From: Schaedlerella arabinosiphila | GTDB taxonomy: Bacteria > Bacillota > Clostridia > Lachnospirales > Lachnospiraceae | Direction of reading: 5' to 3' | Assembly: GCF_003885045.1 (NCBI RefSeq) | Contig: NZ_RHJS01000002.1 | Location: 930,001-994,000, forward strand | Length of the DNA stretch: 64,000 nt | Shown: piece by piece, positions 1 through 8,111 of the stretch | Position numbering within the stretch: the first letter of the stretch is position 1 | How the letters are laid out: each line of letters opens with the position of its first letter | Translations under genes and position numbers: made by a program | Notes under the pieces: model-generated | The model's database searches: none | The model's input: only the letters and a program-made list of their open reading frames with translations | Told to the model about the DNA's origin: nothing

Positions 1-1
1 T

Positions 2-685
2 CAGAAATACAAAGCAGATTACCGGATCGGGGATATTTTATCAGGCAGGGGCAGCGGAGAACGGATCGAAAAGCTGGGGAAGGCAGACATGGAAGAGCGG
101 TTTTCCGTGTTAGGGCTGCTTATGGAAACGCTGGGGGAGGGACTTCGAAACACGGTCAGCCGGGAGCGTATCCTGCAGATGACGGCGAAAGCGCTCAGGA
201 GCATCAAAAAAGCGGTCAAAGAGGATCAGATACCCGTATCCCTGCTGCTGCAGGAGCAGGCGGACGGAATCCGGAGGTTTTTGCGGGAGCGGACGGCAGC
301 CAACAATCTGACGGGAAGGGAGCGGAAAGAGTATCTTTCGGTTCTGGGGACGCTGACAGAGTATGCACGGAATCTCGATACAGGGGACCTGAAAAAAGAC
401 TTTGAAAAACTGAAAAAGCAGTTCGTCAGAGAAACCAGGCAGCACGAAAAACAGATTGTGCAGGTGAAGTCCATGCTGGAGGAGGCGTTTTCCCTGATCG
501 AAAAGGCTTGGGGAAACCATCAGGAGATGGCCTTCTTTCTGGCAGAGCTGGCCAACGGAGCGGACAGCATGGCCTTCATCAGCCGGTGGGGATGCGAATC
601 CTATTTCCGATATCATCAGGAACGGCCGGCTGCCGAACAGGAACAGAGCCTGACGGAGGAGCCTGGGATGCTGCTGGCAGTATGA
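2..685 (+). CDS. C-terminal part of an unrecognised protein, open at the left edge
   Basis: The frame is open from base 2, so only the last 227 residues are seen and the true start lies outside the window. The protein is hydrophilic, almost entirely predicted helix, rich in Glu, Lys, Arg and Leu, with no membrane segment or signal. A coiled-coil-like stretch of basic and acidic residues covers roughly residues 120-165. The end carries an aromatic/Cys patch (WGCESYFRYH) before a short acidic tail. I have the impression of similar tails on clostridial AAA-type proteins, but no nucleotide-binding motif is in the visible part, so no function is given. It is followed by a hairpin at 709-742 and a separate promoter for the next gene. 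Confidence 0.6.
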   Translation, partial: QKYKADYRIGDILSGRGSGERIEKLGKADMEERFSVLGLLMETLGEGLRNTVSRERILQMTAKALRSIKKAVKEDQIPVSLLLQEQADGIRRFLRERTAANNLTGRERKEYLSVLGTLTEYARNLDTGDLKKDFEKLKKQFVRETRQHEKQIVQVKSMLEEAFSLIEKAWGNHQEMAFFLAELANGADSMAFISRWGCESYFRYHQERPAAEQEQSLTEEPGMLLAV

Positions 686-708
686 AAGATCCATAGACGG
701 TGGATACG

Positions 709-742
709 GTTACTGTTCACACCCTGCGGGTGCTCCAGTAAC
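709..742. repeat. Imperfect palindrome of the GTTACWGTTC type
   Basis: GTTACTG (709-715) pairs with CAGTAAC (736-742), and CACCC with GGGTG inside. It resembles the arms of the larger inverted repeats at 2600-2636 and 20265-20301. It lies just after the stop of the first gene and has no T-run, so it is a repeat or processing hairpin rather than a clear terminator. Confidence 0.5.
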
Positions 743-781
743 TGGATTCCTGCTCCGGTACAGATTTCCGTTTTAAAAAGA

Positions 782-810
782 TTTTCTTTTTCCGGGATTT
801 CTGTTATAAT
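782..810 (+). promoter_or_regulatory. Candidate sigma-A promoter of the TlpA-like gene
   Basis: TATAAT at 805-810 is a perfect -10, preceded at 17 bp by a weak -35 (TTTTCT, 782-787). The start codon of the lipoprotein is about 80 bases downstream. Confidence 0.45.
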
Positions 811-895
811 CAGGAATATGATGCGGGGAACCGGCAGCAGCGGATTCTGTAAGAGGACCAGGTTCGGTTCCCCAGCCATAAAGGGAGGTTGATTC

Positions 896-1507
896 ATGAA
901 GAATCCATTTAAGAAATGTATACTGCCTGTGGTTCTGTCGGCTGTTTTGCTGTGCGGCTGTGGAGGAGGCGGCGCAGGAAAAACAGAAGAGGGCAGCGGC
1001 GCACAGGAGACAGAGGACAGCGGCGCGCAGAAGACAGAAAGCACCGCCGGCGCAGAGGAAGATGCTTCCGGTGCACAGGCTGTTTTTGAGGGAAAGGACA
1101 TGGAGGGGAATCGGGTTTCTTCCGATGATTTTTCCAAGTCAAAGCTGACGATGATCAATGTATGGGCCACCTACTGCAGCCCCTGCCTGAACGAGATGCC
1201 GGAGCTGGGAGAGCTTGCGCAGGAATATGATCCGGAAGATTTTCAGATCATCGGGATTGTCAGCAATGTACCGGAAGGGGCGGACGAGGAGTCTCTGGAA
1301 CTCGTGGAAGTGCTGATTGAGCAGACCAGCGCGGCTTATCCCCATGTGCTTCTGAATGAGTCGCTGCTTGACGGGATGCTCGCGGACGTGACAGGGGTAC
1401 CTACGACATTTTTCTATAATCAGGAAGGAAAGCTTTTAGATACCGTGGTGGGGGCTAAGGATAAAGCAGCCTGGAAAGAAATCATCGACGGGCTGATCGA
1501 AGAATAA
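896..1507 (+). CDS. TlpA/ResA-like thioredoxin-fold lipoprotein
   Basis: Predicted extracytoplasmic thiol-disulfide oxidoreductase of 203 residues. Residues 1-21 form a lipoprotein signal with lipobox LCGC (lipidated Cys about 22), followed by a low-complexity Gly/Ala/Glu linker with repeated GAQ-type units to about residue 65. The redoxin/AhpC-TSA domain follows, with the active-site pair in YCSPC (Cys94 and Cys97) and the cis-Pro segment VTGVPTTFFYN near residue 165. The ATG follows AAAGGGAGG. Members of this family reduce or oxidise disulfides in exported proteins, or help cytochrome maturation. No DsbD/CcdA partner is adjacent, so the physiological partner is not visible. The next gene starts 60 bases on but belongs to another family. 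Confidence 0.88.
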   Translation: MKNPFKKCILPVVLSAVLLCGCGGGGAGKTEEGSGAQETEDSGAQKTESTAGAEEDASGAQAVFEGKDMEGNRVSSDDFSKSKLTMINVWATYCSPCLNEMPELGELAQEYDPEDFQIIGIVSNVPEGADEESLELVEVLIEQTSAAYPHVLLNESLLDGMLADVTGVPTTFFYNQEGKLLDTVVGAKDKAAWKEIIDGLIEE

Positions 1508-1567
1508 TCACCGTACGGTTCCGTTCCTGATTGAAATCCATCTGTGAATTGAAAAGGAGAAACACAC

Positions 1568-2554
1568 ATGAAAGAGCTGCGCTTAGGAACCATCGGTTCC
1601 GGTTCGATCGTCCATACCATACTGGACAATGTAAAAATAGTAGACGGTATCCGTCTGACAGCGGTCTACTCCCGGACGGAGGAAAAGGGAAGTCAGCTTG
1701 CGGCAGAATACGGGGCAGAACGGGTCTATACCGACCTGGACGCATTCCTGGGGGACGAGGAGATGAACACGGTCTATATTGCGTCGCCTAACCTGTTGCA
1801 TTATGAACAGACGAAAAAAGCGCTTCTGGCAGGAAAGCATGTGATCTGTGAGAAGCCCTTCTGCACAAAGGCGGGGCAGGCCAGGGAGCTGACCGCCCTT
1901 GCGAAGGAAAAACAACTGTTCCTTGCGGACGCCGTACCCACCGCCTTCCTGCCGAATCTGGAAGCGCTGAAAAAGGAGCTTCCGAAGGTAGGAAGGGTGA
2001 AGCTTGTGCTGGGCAATTACAGCCAGTATTCCAGCCGCTACGACCAGGTACTCAAAGGGGAGGTGCCCAATGTATTCAATCCGCAATATGCGGGCGGGTG
2101 CCTGATGGATATCAACTTTTACAATGTGTATTTGAGTACGGCATTGTTCGGAAAGCCGAAATCATTCGTCTATTATCCCAACCGATGGGGGGAACTGGTG
2201 GATACGTCGGGAGTCCTGGTCATGCAGTATGACGGATTTGTGGGCAGCCTGGCGGGAGCGAAGGATACCTGGGGAGTCAATTATTTCCAGATCGAAGGCG
2301 AGAAGGGGCACATCTATATCAAAGACGGGAGCAACGGGATCGCGGAGGTACGGGTCGTCACAAAGGATTCGGAGGAAACAATCAACCTGCAGGAGAATCC
2401 GGAGTGGAGGTTCTACGAGGTGCAGAAGCTGACAGAGTATATGCTTGCCGGAGACTATGAGGCGGTGTACGGGCGGCTGGATGTGATGATTGATGTGGTT
2501 GAGATTCTGGAGGATGCGAGAAAGAAGGCAGGAATCCTGTTTCCGGGGGAATGA
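1568..2554 (+). CDS. Gfo/Idh/MocA-family NAD(P)-dependent oxidoreductase
   Basis: Cytosolic 328-residue dehydrogenase. The N-terminal Rossmann fold begins LRLGTIGSGSIVHTIL with a Gly-rich nucleotide loop. The family signature EKPFC (around residue 97) carries the Lys that is usually catalytic. The C-terminal half is the GFO_IDH_MocA alpha/beta substrate domain, with GGCLMDINFYNV where other members have the active-site D/H motif; a histidine is not obvious there. Typical substrates are sugars, inositols or sugar acids, and the exact one cannot be read from sequence. The ATG is preceded by AAAAGGAG. It is followed by a 340-base gap with its own promoter for the next gene, so it is probably the last gene of its transcript. 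Confidence 0.9.
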   Translation: MKELRLGTIGSGSIVHTILDNVKIVDGIRLTAVYSRTEEKGSQLAAEYGAERVYTDLDAFLGDEEMNTVYIASPNLLHYEQTKKALLAGKHVICEKPFCTKAGQARELTALAKEKQLFLADAVPTAFLPNLEALKKELPKVGRVKLVLGNYSQYSSRYDQVLKGEVPNVFNPQYAGGCLMDINFYNVYLSTALFGKPKSFVYYPNRWGELVDTSGVLVMQYDGFVGSLAGAKDTWGVNYFQIEGEKGHIYIKDGSNGIAEVRVVTKDSEETINLQENPEWRFYEVQKLTEYMLAGDYEAVYGRLDVMIDVVEILEDARKKAGILFPGE

Positions 2555-2897
2555 AAGCCTGCTGTTCACTCCTGGGCCGTGCATTGCACTGCACGTAATG
2601 TTACAGTTCACGGTCCAGCCGACCGCGAACTGTAACACCACGTGAGGCAGCTTTGAACAGGCCGGCGGAAAAGATATTGACAGATCACTCAGAATCAAAT
2701 AGAATAGAATAAGTGCTGCGATAAAACGATCATACAGAGCGTTTCGTGAACAAATTGCACAATCTATACAGGCAAAGGGCTGCGGAAAAGCAGCATGGCT
2801 GCTCAACAGCGGAAAGCGTTTTATGAACGGCCGGCTTCGTCCTGTTTCCCTAAGCCGCTGCAAAACCCGGCAATATATTGAGTAAGGAGAAATGAGA
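2555..2897 (+). promoter_or_regulatory. Promoter and long structured leader ahead of the DUF62-ECF locus
   Basis: Besides the repeat at 2600-2636, the gap holds a near-consensus promoter: TTGACA (2677-2682), 17-bp spacer, TAGAAT (2700-2705). Transcription from about 2712 would give a leader of roughly 185 bases before the start codon. The leader has a local hairpin GCTGC/GCAGC (2779-2783 with 2790-2794). It also has two mutually exclusive pairings near its end: GGCTT (2833-2837) with AAGCC (2852-2856), or CAGCGG (2807-2812) with CCGCTG (2855-2860). I do not recognise a known riboswitch class. There is no leader terminator, so any control would more likely act on translation. Confidence 0.5.
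2600..2636. repeat. REP-like inverted repeat, 16-bp arms
   Basis: GTTACAGTTCACGGTC (2600-2615) and its complement (2621-2636) pair with one G-T exception around a 5-base loop. A sister copy with the same outer arms but different inner bases is at 20265-20301. There is no T-run on either side. Confidence 0.75.
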
Positions 2898-3752
2898 ATG
2901 GAAAAAAACGCATTGGTGTTCCAGACGGATTTTGGCATGGAGGACGGGGCGGTGAGCGCGATGTACGGGGTGGCGTACGGCGTTTCACCGGATCTGAAGA
3001 TCTATGACCTGACCCACGGCATCGAACCCTACAACACATGGGAAGCCAGCTATCGTCTGATTCAGACCGTAAGCTACTGGCCGGAAGGAACCGTATTTGT
3101 ATCGGTGGTGGACCCGGGTGTGGGCTCTACCAGGAGAAGCATTGTCGTCAGGACAAAGACCGGACAATATGTGGTGACCCCGGACAATGGGACGCTGACC
3201 TTTGTAAAACGCAACCTGGGGATCGAGGCGGCCCGAATCATCGATGAGTCCACCAACCGACGTTCAGGGTCGGAGGAGTCCTATACCTTCCACGGCCGGG
3301 ATGTCTACGCGTTTACAGGGGCAAAGCTGGCCTCCGGGGATATTACCTTCGAACAGGTGGGGGAGGAGATGGATCCGGAAAGCGTACTGGAGCTGCCCAC
3401 CATTCCTGCAAGGGAGACGGAGGACGGCGGCGTGGAAGGTACCATCGACGTGCTGGATGTGCGTTTCGGAAGCCTTTGGACCAATATTCCTGTGGAGCTG
3501 TTTAAAAAACTGGGTATCTCATTCGGAGAGCGGGTGGAGATCATGATCAGCAACGACACCAGGACGCTGTACCGGAATACTATGGTATACGGGCATTCCT
3601 TCGCGGATGTGTATGTGGGGGAACCGCTGCTGTATATGAATTCCCTGAACTGCATGGCAGTGGCGATCAATCAGGGAAGCTTTGCGAGAGCCTACAATAT
3701 CGGAACCGGGAATAGCTGGCACATCGCCATCCGGAGAGATTCACGGGGCTGA
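2898..3752 (+). CDS. SAM hydroxide adenosyltransferase (DUF62 / SAM hydrolase family)
   Basis: Predicted cytosolic enzyme of 284 residues in the DUF62 family, relatives of fluorinase and chlorinase that usually use water or hydroxide to split S-adenosylmethionine into adenosine and methionine. Family marks are visible: FQTDFGMEDGAVSAMYGV at the N-terminus, VVDPGVGSTRR near residue 75, TPDNGTLT near residue 97 and the YTFHGRDVYAFTGAKLA block near residue 130; the C-terminal domain begins around residue 170. The ATG at 2898 lies 8 bases after AAGGAG and is preferred over the ATG at 2892, which is too close. It is followed by a 46-bp repeat array and then an ECF transporter S gene. This neighbourhood suggests that the transported compound relates to SAM breakdown, but that is inference. 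Confidence 0.88.
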   Translation: MEKNALVFQTDFGMEDGAVSAMYGVAYGVSPDLKIYDLTHGIEPYNTWEASYRLIQTVSYWPEGTVFVSVVDPGVGSTRRSIVVRTKTGQYVVTPDNGTLTFVKRNLGIEAARIIDESTNRRSGSEESYTFHGRDVYAFTGAKLASGDITFEQVGEEMDPESVLELPTIPARETEDGGVEGTIDVLDVRFGSLWTNIPVELFKKLGISFGERVEIMISNDTRTLYRNTMVYGHSFADVYVGEPLLYMNSLNCMAVAINQGSFARAYNIGTGNSWHIAIRRDSRG

Positions 3753-3789
3753 TCCTAGAAGTGACACCCTGACCTGGTGTAATATGCAG

Positions 3790-3937
3790 CAAAGTATACC
3801 TTAGGGCACCCCGTAATGGCCATGCGGCCGTTTCACAAGGTATACCCAAGGGCATCCCGTTATGGCCATGCGGCCGTTTCACAAGGTATACCCAAGGGCA
3901 CCCCGTAATGGCCATTCGGCCGTTTCACAAGGTATCT
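3790..3937. repeat. Three tandem 46-bp repeat units
   Basis: Three near-identical units with exact 46-bp period (the AGGG of each starts at 3803, 3849 and 3895). Each reads as AAGGGCACCCCGTTATGGCC, then ATGCGGCCGTTTCACAAGGT, then ATACCC, with a few substitutions. Each unit contains short palindromes (ATGGCCAT, CGGCCG). The array lies between the DUF62 stop and the ribosome binding site of the ECF S gene and is the same family as the copies near 19430, 23703, 25196 and 47248. Confidence 0.85.
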
Positions 3938-3975
3938 TAAAAGGAAAGAGTTACAAAAAAGAGGAGGTTTTACAC

Positions 3976-4527
3976 ATGAAGAATTTTGCAGTAAAAACAA
4001 TCGTAGCAATCGGTATCGGGGCAGCGTTATTTTTTGTACTGAGCACCTATATTGCAATCCCGACTCCGGTTCCGAATCTGAAATTGAGCGTTCACTATCC
4101 GGTGGTCGGCGTGATGGCTATGCTGTTCGGCCCTCTGGCAGGATGCCTGATGGGGCTGATCGGACATTTCCTGAGCGACCTGGCAAGCGGCTGGGGCGTA
4201 TGGTGGAGCTGGGTTGCAGGCTCCGCGTTTTTCGGTCTGGCAATGGGATTCGTAGGATATAAGATCAAACTGTCCAATGGGGAATTTGGAATAAAAGGCG
4301 CAGTGATCTTTAACGTGGTTCAGGTGATCGCGCATCTGATCTCCTGGGGCTTGATCGCGCCGGGTCTGGACATTCTGATCTACAACGAACCGATGGAAAA
4401 GATTTTCCTGCAGGGAGCAGTGGGCAGCGTGGGAAATATTCTTTCTACGGCAGTCGTTGGTACGATCCTGTGCTTTGCATACGCATCCACCAGGGCGAAA
4501 AAAGGATCTTTGAAAAAGGAAGATTAA
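3976..4527 (+). CDS. ECF transporter substrate-binding (S) component, UPF0397 family
   Basis: Integral membrane protein of 183 residues with five or six hydrophobic segments. It opens with the characteristic UPF0397 pattern FAVKTIVAIGIGAALFFVLS, then IPTPVPN, LFGPLAGCLMGLIGH and the WWSW pair around residue 78. The tail ends in a run of Lys. S components bind the vitamin-like substrate and dock on a shared EcfAT module. The UPF0397 substrate is not settled by sequence. The ATG is chosen because GAGGAGG sits 8 bases upstream; an upstream in-frame start at 3862 would read through the repeats and is not credible. A hairpin with T-run (4539-4568) follows, so the S gene may be made in excess of the A and T genes. 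Confidence 0.9.
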   Translation: MKNFAVKTIVAIGIGAALFFVLSTYIAIPTPVPNLKLSVHYPVVGVMAMLFGPLAGCLMGLIGHFLSDLASGWGVWWSWVAGSAFFGLAMGFVGYKIKLSNGEFGIKGAVIFNVVQVIAHLISWGLIAPGLDILIYNEPMEKIFLQGAVGSVGNILSTAVVGTILCFAYASTRAKKGSLKKED

Positions 4528-4538
4528 TACGCAGGTGT

Positions 4539-4568
4539 AAAAAGGGGTGGTTTCTGCTGCCCTTTTTT
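4539..4568 (+). terminator. Hairpin with T-run between the S and A genes
   Basis: AAAAAGGG pairs with CCCTTTTTT around a short loop. It is a short, partly AU stem that probably terminates only part of the transcription from the S gene into the ECF ATPase gene. Confidence 0.5.
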
Positions 4569-4674
4569 CAGTACACCAAAAAAGAACAGGGGCCCAAAAA
4601 AGCGGGCGGGGCATGCCGCACCGCAAAGGGCGGCCGGAAAACGGCGATTTGACGCGGACAGGAGGACATAACAG

Positions 4675-6384
4675 GTGAAGGAGCCTATCATAAAATTTGA
4701 AGATTTTGGTTTTCAGTATGATGCCCAGGCAGAGCCTACATTAAAAAATATCAATCTGGAGATCTATCCGGGCGAAAAGATTTTGATCGCGGGGCCGTCG
4801 GGCTGTGGGAAGTCTACCTTGACCCACTGCATGAACGGGCTGATTCCATTTGCATATCCCGGGGAATCTACAGGGAAGCTGTCGATCCAGAATAAAGAGA
4901 CAAAAAAACTGAGCATTTTTGAGATATCCAGGATGGTGGGAACGGTCCTGCAGGATCTGGACGGCCAGTTCATCGGCCTGACCGTAGCGGAGGATATTGC
5001 GTTTGCACTGGAAAATGCCTGTGTGGGGCAGGAGGATATGAAAAAGGCCGTCAGGCAGGTGGCCCGCCAGGTGGGCATTGAGGGCCATCTGGAGCACTCG
5101 CCGGACGCCCTTTCCGGCGGCCAGAAGCAGCGGGTTTCCATGGCCGGCGTCATGGTCAACGAGGTAGGTATCCTGCTGTTTGACGAACCTCTGGCCAATC
5201 TGGACCCGGCCACCGGGAAGAAGGCCATTGAGATTATAGACCGGATTCAGAAGGAAACCGGGGCTACGGTCGTCATCATTGAGCACCGCCTGGAGGACGT
5301 GCTCTGGCGGGACGTGGACCGGATCGTACTGATGAAAGACGGCCGGATCGTGAAGGACGCGCCGCCGGATGAGCTGCTTTCCACAGACGTGCTGCAGGAA
5401 AACGGAATCCGGGAGCCGCTCTACCTGACTGCCCTCAAATATGCCGGGGTCAAAATCACTCCGGAGTGCAGGCCGAGGAGCATCCGAAGCCTGACTCTGA
5501 CGGAGGAGGATCAAAAGAAAGTCCGAAACTGGTTTCACGCAAGAAAAAGGGGAAAAGAAAAACAGGAGGGCAAAGCCCTTTTGACAGCCGATAAAATTGA
5601 TTTTACATATGAAAACGGGTTTCATGCCCTCAAGGATATCCGCATTTCCATTGATGAAGGGGAACTGCTTGCCATCGTAGGAACCAACGGCGCCGGAAAA
5701 TCCACATTTTCCAAGGTGGTATGCGGGTTTGAGAAGCAGCAGCTCGGGACGCTGACCTTCCAGGGGCAGGACATGAAAAATTACAGCATCAAGGAGCGGG
5801 CGGACCGGATCGGGTATGTGATGCAGAATCCCAACCAGATGATCTCCAAGCCCATGATCTTTGATGAAGTGGCATTCGGCCTGCGCCAGAGAAATGTGCC
5901 GGAATCGGAGATCACCCCGAAGGTGGAGGAGGTCTTAAAGATCTGCGGGCTCTACCCCTTCCGGAAATGGCCGGTATCCGCGCTGAGCTTCGGCCAGAAG
6001 AAGCGCGTCACCATCGCATCCATACTGGCGCTGGACCCTCAGATGATCATACTGGACGAGCCTACGGCGGGGCAGGACTACCGGCATTACACGGAGATCA
6101 TGGAATTTCTCAATGAGCTGCACGGCCGGGGCATTACGGTGGTGATGATCACCCATGATATGCATTTGATGCTGGAATACGCGCAGCGGGCCGTGGTATT
6201 TTCGGGAGGACAGGTGATCGCAAACGACACCTCCGCCAATATCCTGACCAACCCGGAGATCATTGAGCGGGCGAACTTAAAGGAGACGTCGCTCTACGAT
6301 CTGTCCCTGCTCTGCGGGATTGAGGACTCCAATGTGTTTGTCCAGCATTTTATAGACTATGAAAAGGAGGAAAAGAGAGGATGA
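4675..6384 (+). CDS. ECF transporter double ATPase (fused EcfA-EcfA')
   Basis: Cytosolic energy-coupling subunit of 569 residues with two complete ABC ATPase domains. Domain 1 (about 1-270) has Walker A GPSGCGKST, signature LSGGQKQR and Walker B ILLFDEP with H-loop EHR. Domain 2 (about 300-540) has Walker A GTNGAGKST, signature LSFGQKKR and IILDEPTAG. A charged linker joins them. The fused arrangement is the YkoD type usually seen with UPF0397 S proteins. The start is GTG at 4675, behind AGGAGG. Its stop overlaps the start of the T component by four bases (ATGA), indicating translational coupling. Confidence 0.93.
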   Translation: MKEPIIKFEDFGFQYDAQAEPTLKNINLEIYPGEKILIAGPSGCGKSTLTHCMNGLIPFAYPGESTGKLSIQNKETKKLSIFEISRMVGTVLQDLDGQFIGLTVAEDIAFALENACVGQEDMKKAVRQVARQVGIEGHLEHSPDALSGGQKQRVSMAGVMVNEVGILLFDEPLANLDPATGKKAIEIIDRIQKETGATVVIIEHRLEDVLWRDVDRIVLMKDGRIVKDAPPDELLSTDVLQENGIREPLYLTALKYAGVKITPECRPRSIRSLTLTEEDQKKVRNWFHARKRGKEKQEGKALLTADKIDFTYENGFHALKDIRISIDEGELLAIVGTNGAGKSTFSKVVCGFEKQQLGTLTFQGQDMKNYSIKERADRIGYVMQNPNQMISKPMIFDEVAFGLRQRNVPESEITPKVEEVLKICGLYPFRKWPVSALSFGQKKRVTIASILALDPQMIILDEPTAGQDYRHYTEIMEFLNELHGRGITVVMITHDMHLMLEYAQRAVVFSGGQVIANDTSANILTNPEIIERANLKETSLYDLSLLCGIEDSNVFVQHFIDYEKEEKRG

Positions 6385-7208
6385 TCCAGTTATTCAATTA
6401 CATTGACAGAATTTCTCCGATTCACAGACTGACGGGAGCGGCCAAACTGGCGTGTATGCTCTGCTGGGTCCTGGCGGCTATGATCACCTTTGACACCCGC
6501 TACCTGATCCTGCTTACGGTATGCGCGCTGGCGCTGTTTCGGGTATCTAGGATCAAAGTGGGGGAAGTGAAGGTGATCCTGATCTTCTCGCTGGTCTTTT
6601 TGTTCCTCAATAATCTGCTGATCTACCTGTTTTCACCGGAGCACGGGGTCAGCATTTACGGAATCAGGACAGAACTGCTTCATTTGATAGGAAGGTACAG
6701 CATTACGGCGCAGCAATTGCTGTACCACGCAAATGTGATTTTGAAATACACTGCTACCATCCCGGTGGTGATCCTTTTTGTCTCCACCACACAGCCCAGC
6801 GAATTTGCGGCGTCGCTGAATAAGCTGGGGGTCAGCTACCGGATCTCCTATTCCGTGTCGCTGGCGCTCCGCTATATCCCGGATGTGATGGACGAGTTTC
6901 ATTCCATTTCCCTGGCCCAGCAGGCAAGGGGCGTGGAGCTGTCCGGGAAGGAGAGTATCATCAAGCGTTTGAAAGGGGCGACGGCCATATTGATGCCGCT
7001 GATCCTCTCCAGCATGGACCGGATCGAGGTGGTTTCCAACGCCATGGAGCTGCGCTGCTTTGGGAAGGAGCCGAAGCGGACCTGGTACCGGGAGAGAAAG
7101 TTCACCGGGCTGGATTACGGAACCATTGCCCTCGGTTTCGGTCTGATCGGGATCTCCTTTGTGCTGCAGGCGGTCAATGGGGGACGGTACTGGAACCCGT
7201 TCCTGTAA
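6381..7208 (+). CDS. ECF transporter transmembrane (T) component
   Basis: EcfT-like membrane scaffold of 275 residues that couples the ATPases to the S component. Hydrophobic segments are near residues 20-40, 45-60, 65-90, 115-145 and 245-265. The cytosolic coupling region carries the family motifs SLAQQARGVE (about residue 175) and a second Ala-Arg-type motif near residue 220 (AMELRCFG). It overlaps the ATPase gene by 4 bases and is followed by a good terminator at 7238-7279, closing the locus that starts at the 2677 promoter. Confidence 0.92.
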   Translation: MIQLFNYIDRISPIHRLTGAAKLACMLCWVLAAMITFDTRYLILLTVCALALFRVSRIKVGEVKVILIFSLVFLFLNNLLIYLFSPEHGVSIYGIRTELLHLIGRYSITAQQLLYHANVILKYTATIPVVILFVSTTQPSEFAASLNKLGVSYRISYSVSLALRYIPDVMDEFHSISLAQQARGVELSGKESIIKRLKGATAILMPLILSSMDRIEVVSNAMELRCFGKEPKRTWYRERKFTGLDYGTIALGFGLIGISFVLQAVNGGRYWNPFL

Positions 7209-7237
7209 AAGGCGGCCCGGAGGTATGTCTGAAACAC

Positions 7238-7279
7238 AAAAAAGTCTGGAAGTCCCAAGAGGAGTTTCAGACTTTTTTT
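7238..7279 (+). terminator. Intrinsic terminator after the ECF operon
   Basis: A 14-bp stem (AAAAAAGTCTGGAA, 7238-7251, with TTTCAGACTTTTTT, 7265-7278, one G-T pair) around a 13-base loop and ending in a T-run. Confidence 0.85.
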
Positions 7280-7325
7280 CATAGACTATATCACAATTTA
7301 GTGAAAATTCAAAAATGAGACTGGT

Positions 7326-7355
7326 TTGTGATTTTTTTGGGATATATTCTATATA
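7326..7355 (+). promoter_or_regulatory. Candidate promoter of the ABC-FtsX pair
   Basis: TTGTGA (7326-7331), 18-bp spacer and TATATA (7350-7355). The TTGTGAT at the -35 is matched by ATCACAA about 30 bases upstream, a spaced inverted repeat that could be an operator. Confidence 0.4.
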
Positions 7356-7397
7356 ACCGCTGCTGCGGATGATTTGGAGAAGGAAAGGGTGGCAGAT

Positions 7398-8111
7398 ATG
7401 GAATCATGGATCATCAGAACAAAGAATCTGAAAAAATATTATCAGCTTGGGGAGCACACGGTGAAGGCATTGGACGGTATGGATTTTCTCGTCAGGGAGC
7501 GGGAATTTGTGGCGGTCATCGGAACTTCCGGATCGGGGAAAAGCACGCTCCTTCACATGGTCGGGGGATTGGATGTTCCCACAGAAGGGGAGGTGTACGT
7601 GGACGGCAGGAACTTAAACGAGATGAACAAGGAGCAGCTTGCGGTGTTCCGCCGGAGGAAGGTGGGTTTTGTGTTCCAGAACTACAATCTGGTGCCGGAT
7701 CTGAATATATATGAAAACGTGGTGCTCCCTGTGGAGCTGGACGGGCGCCGCGTGGATCGGGAATTTGCGGAGGAAATTCTGGAATTTCTAAAGCTTTCCG
7801 GGAAGAAGGAAGCTCTTCCGGGTATTCTCTCCGGCGGGCAGCAGCAGAGGGCTGCCATCGCCCGGGCCATCGTTTCCAAGCCGGCCATCCTGCTGGCGGA
7901 CGAGCCTACGGGAAACCTGGACACGGCTGCAAGCCATGACGTGATCGGGCTGTTAAAGATGGCGGCAAAGCAGTTTCAGCAGACCGTGGTATTGATTACA
8001 CACGACAATGACATCGCCCAGCTGGCGGATCGGATCGTGCGGATCGAGGACGGCCGGATCGTGGAGCGCGGGGAACATGAAAGGAGGCCAAGCCATGCTG
8101 AAGAATCATAA
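7398..8111 (+). CDS. ABC transporter ATPase of the MacB/LolD/BceA type
   Basis: Cytosolic ATPase of 237 residues. Walker A GTSGSGKST near residue 42, Q-loop in VFQNYNLVPDLN, signature LSGGQQQR near residue 140, Walker B ILLADEPTGNLD and H-loop THD follow in the usual order. LADEPTGNLD is typical of the group that works with FtsX-fold permeases in peptide or lipid export and antimicrobial peptide resistance. ATG 7398 lies 8 bases after GAAAGGG; a TTG 24 bases upstream is possible but lacks a better site. The last codons overlap the start of the permease by 17 bases, so the two are one unit. No sensor-regulator pair is adjacent, unlike many BceAB loci. Confidence 0.92.
   Translation: MESWIIRTKNLKKYYQLGEHTVKALDGMDFLVREREFVAVIGTSGSGKSTLLHMVGGLDVPTEGEVYVDGRNLNEMNKEQLAVFRRRKVGFVFQNYNLVPDLNIYENVVLPVELDGRRVDREFAEEILEFLKLSGKKEALPGILSGGQQQRAAIARAIVSKPAILLADEPTGNLDTAASHDVIGLLKMAAKQFQQTVVLITHDNDIAQLADRIVRIEDGRIVERGEHERRPSHAEES

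Noticed and set aside
2706..2897. Known SAM riboswitch ahead of the DUF62 gene
   Set aside because: I looked for SAM-I/II/III/IV-like conserved cores and did not find one. Only generic hairpins are present, so it is reported as an uncharacterised leader.
3790..3937. Tandem 46-bp repeats as a CRISPR array
   Set aside because: The units are contiguous with no unique spacers and no cas genes are nearby. The repeats are part of a dispersed intergenic family.
3862..3975. Upstream in-frame start for the ECF S component
   Set aside because: It would translate the repeat array. ATG 3976 has a strong ribosome site and matches the family N-terminus.
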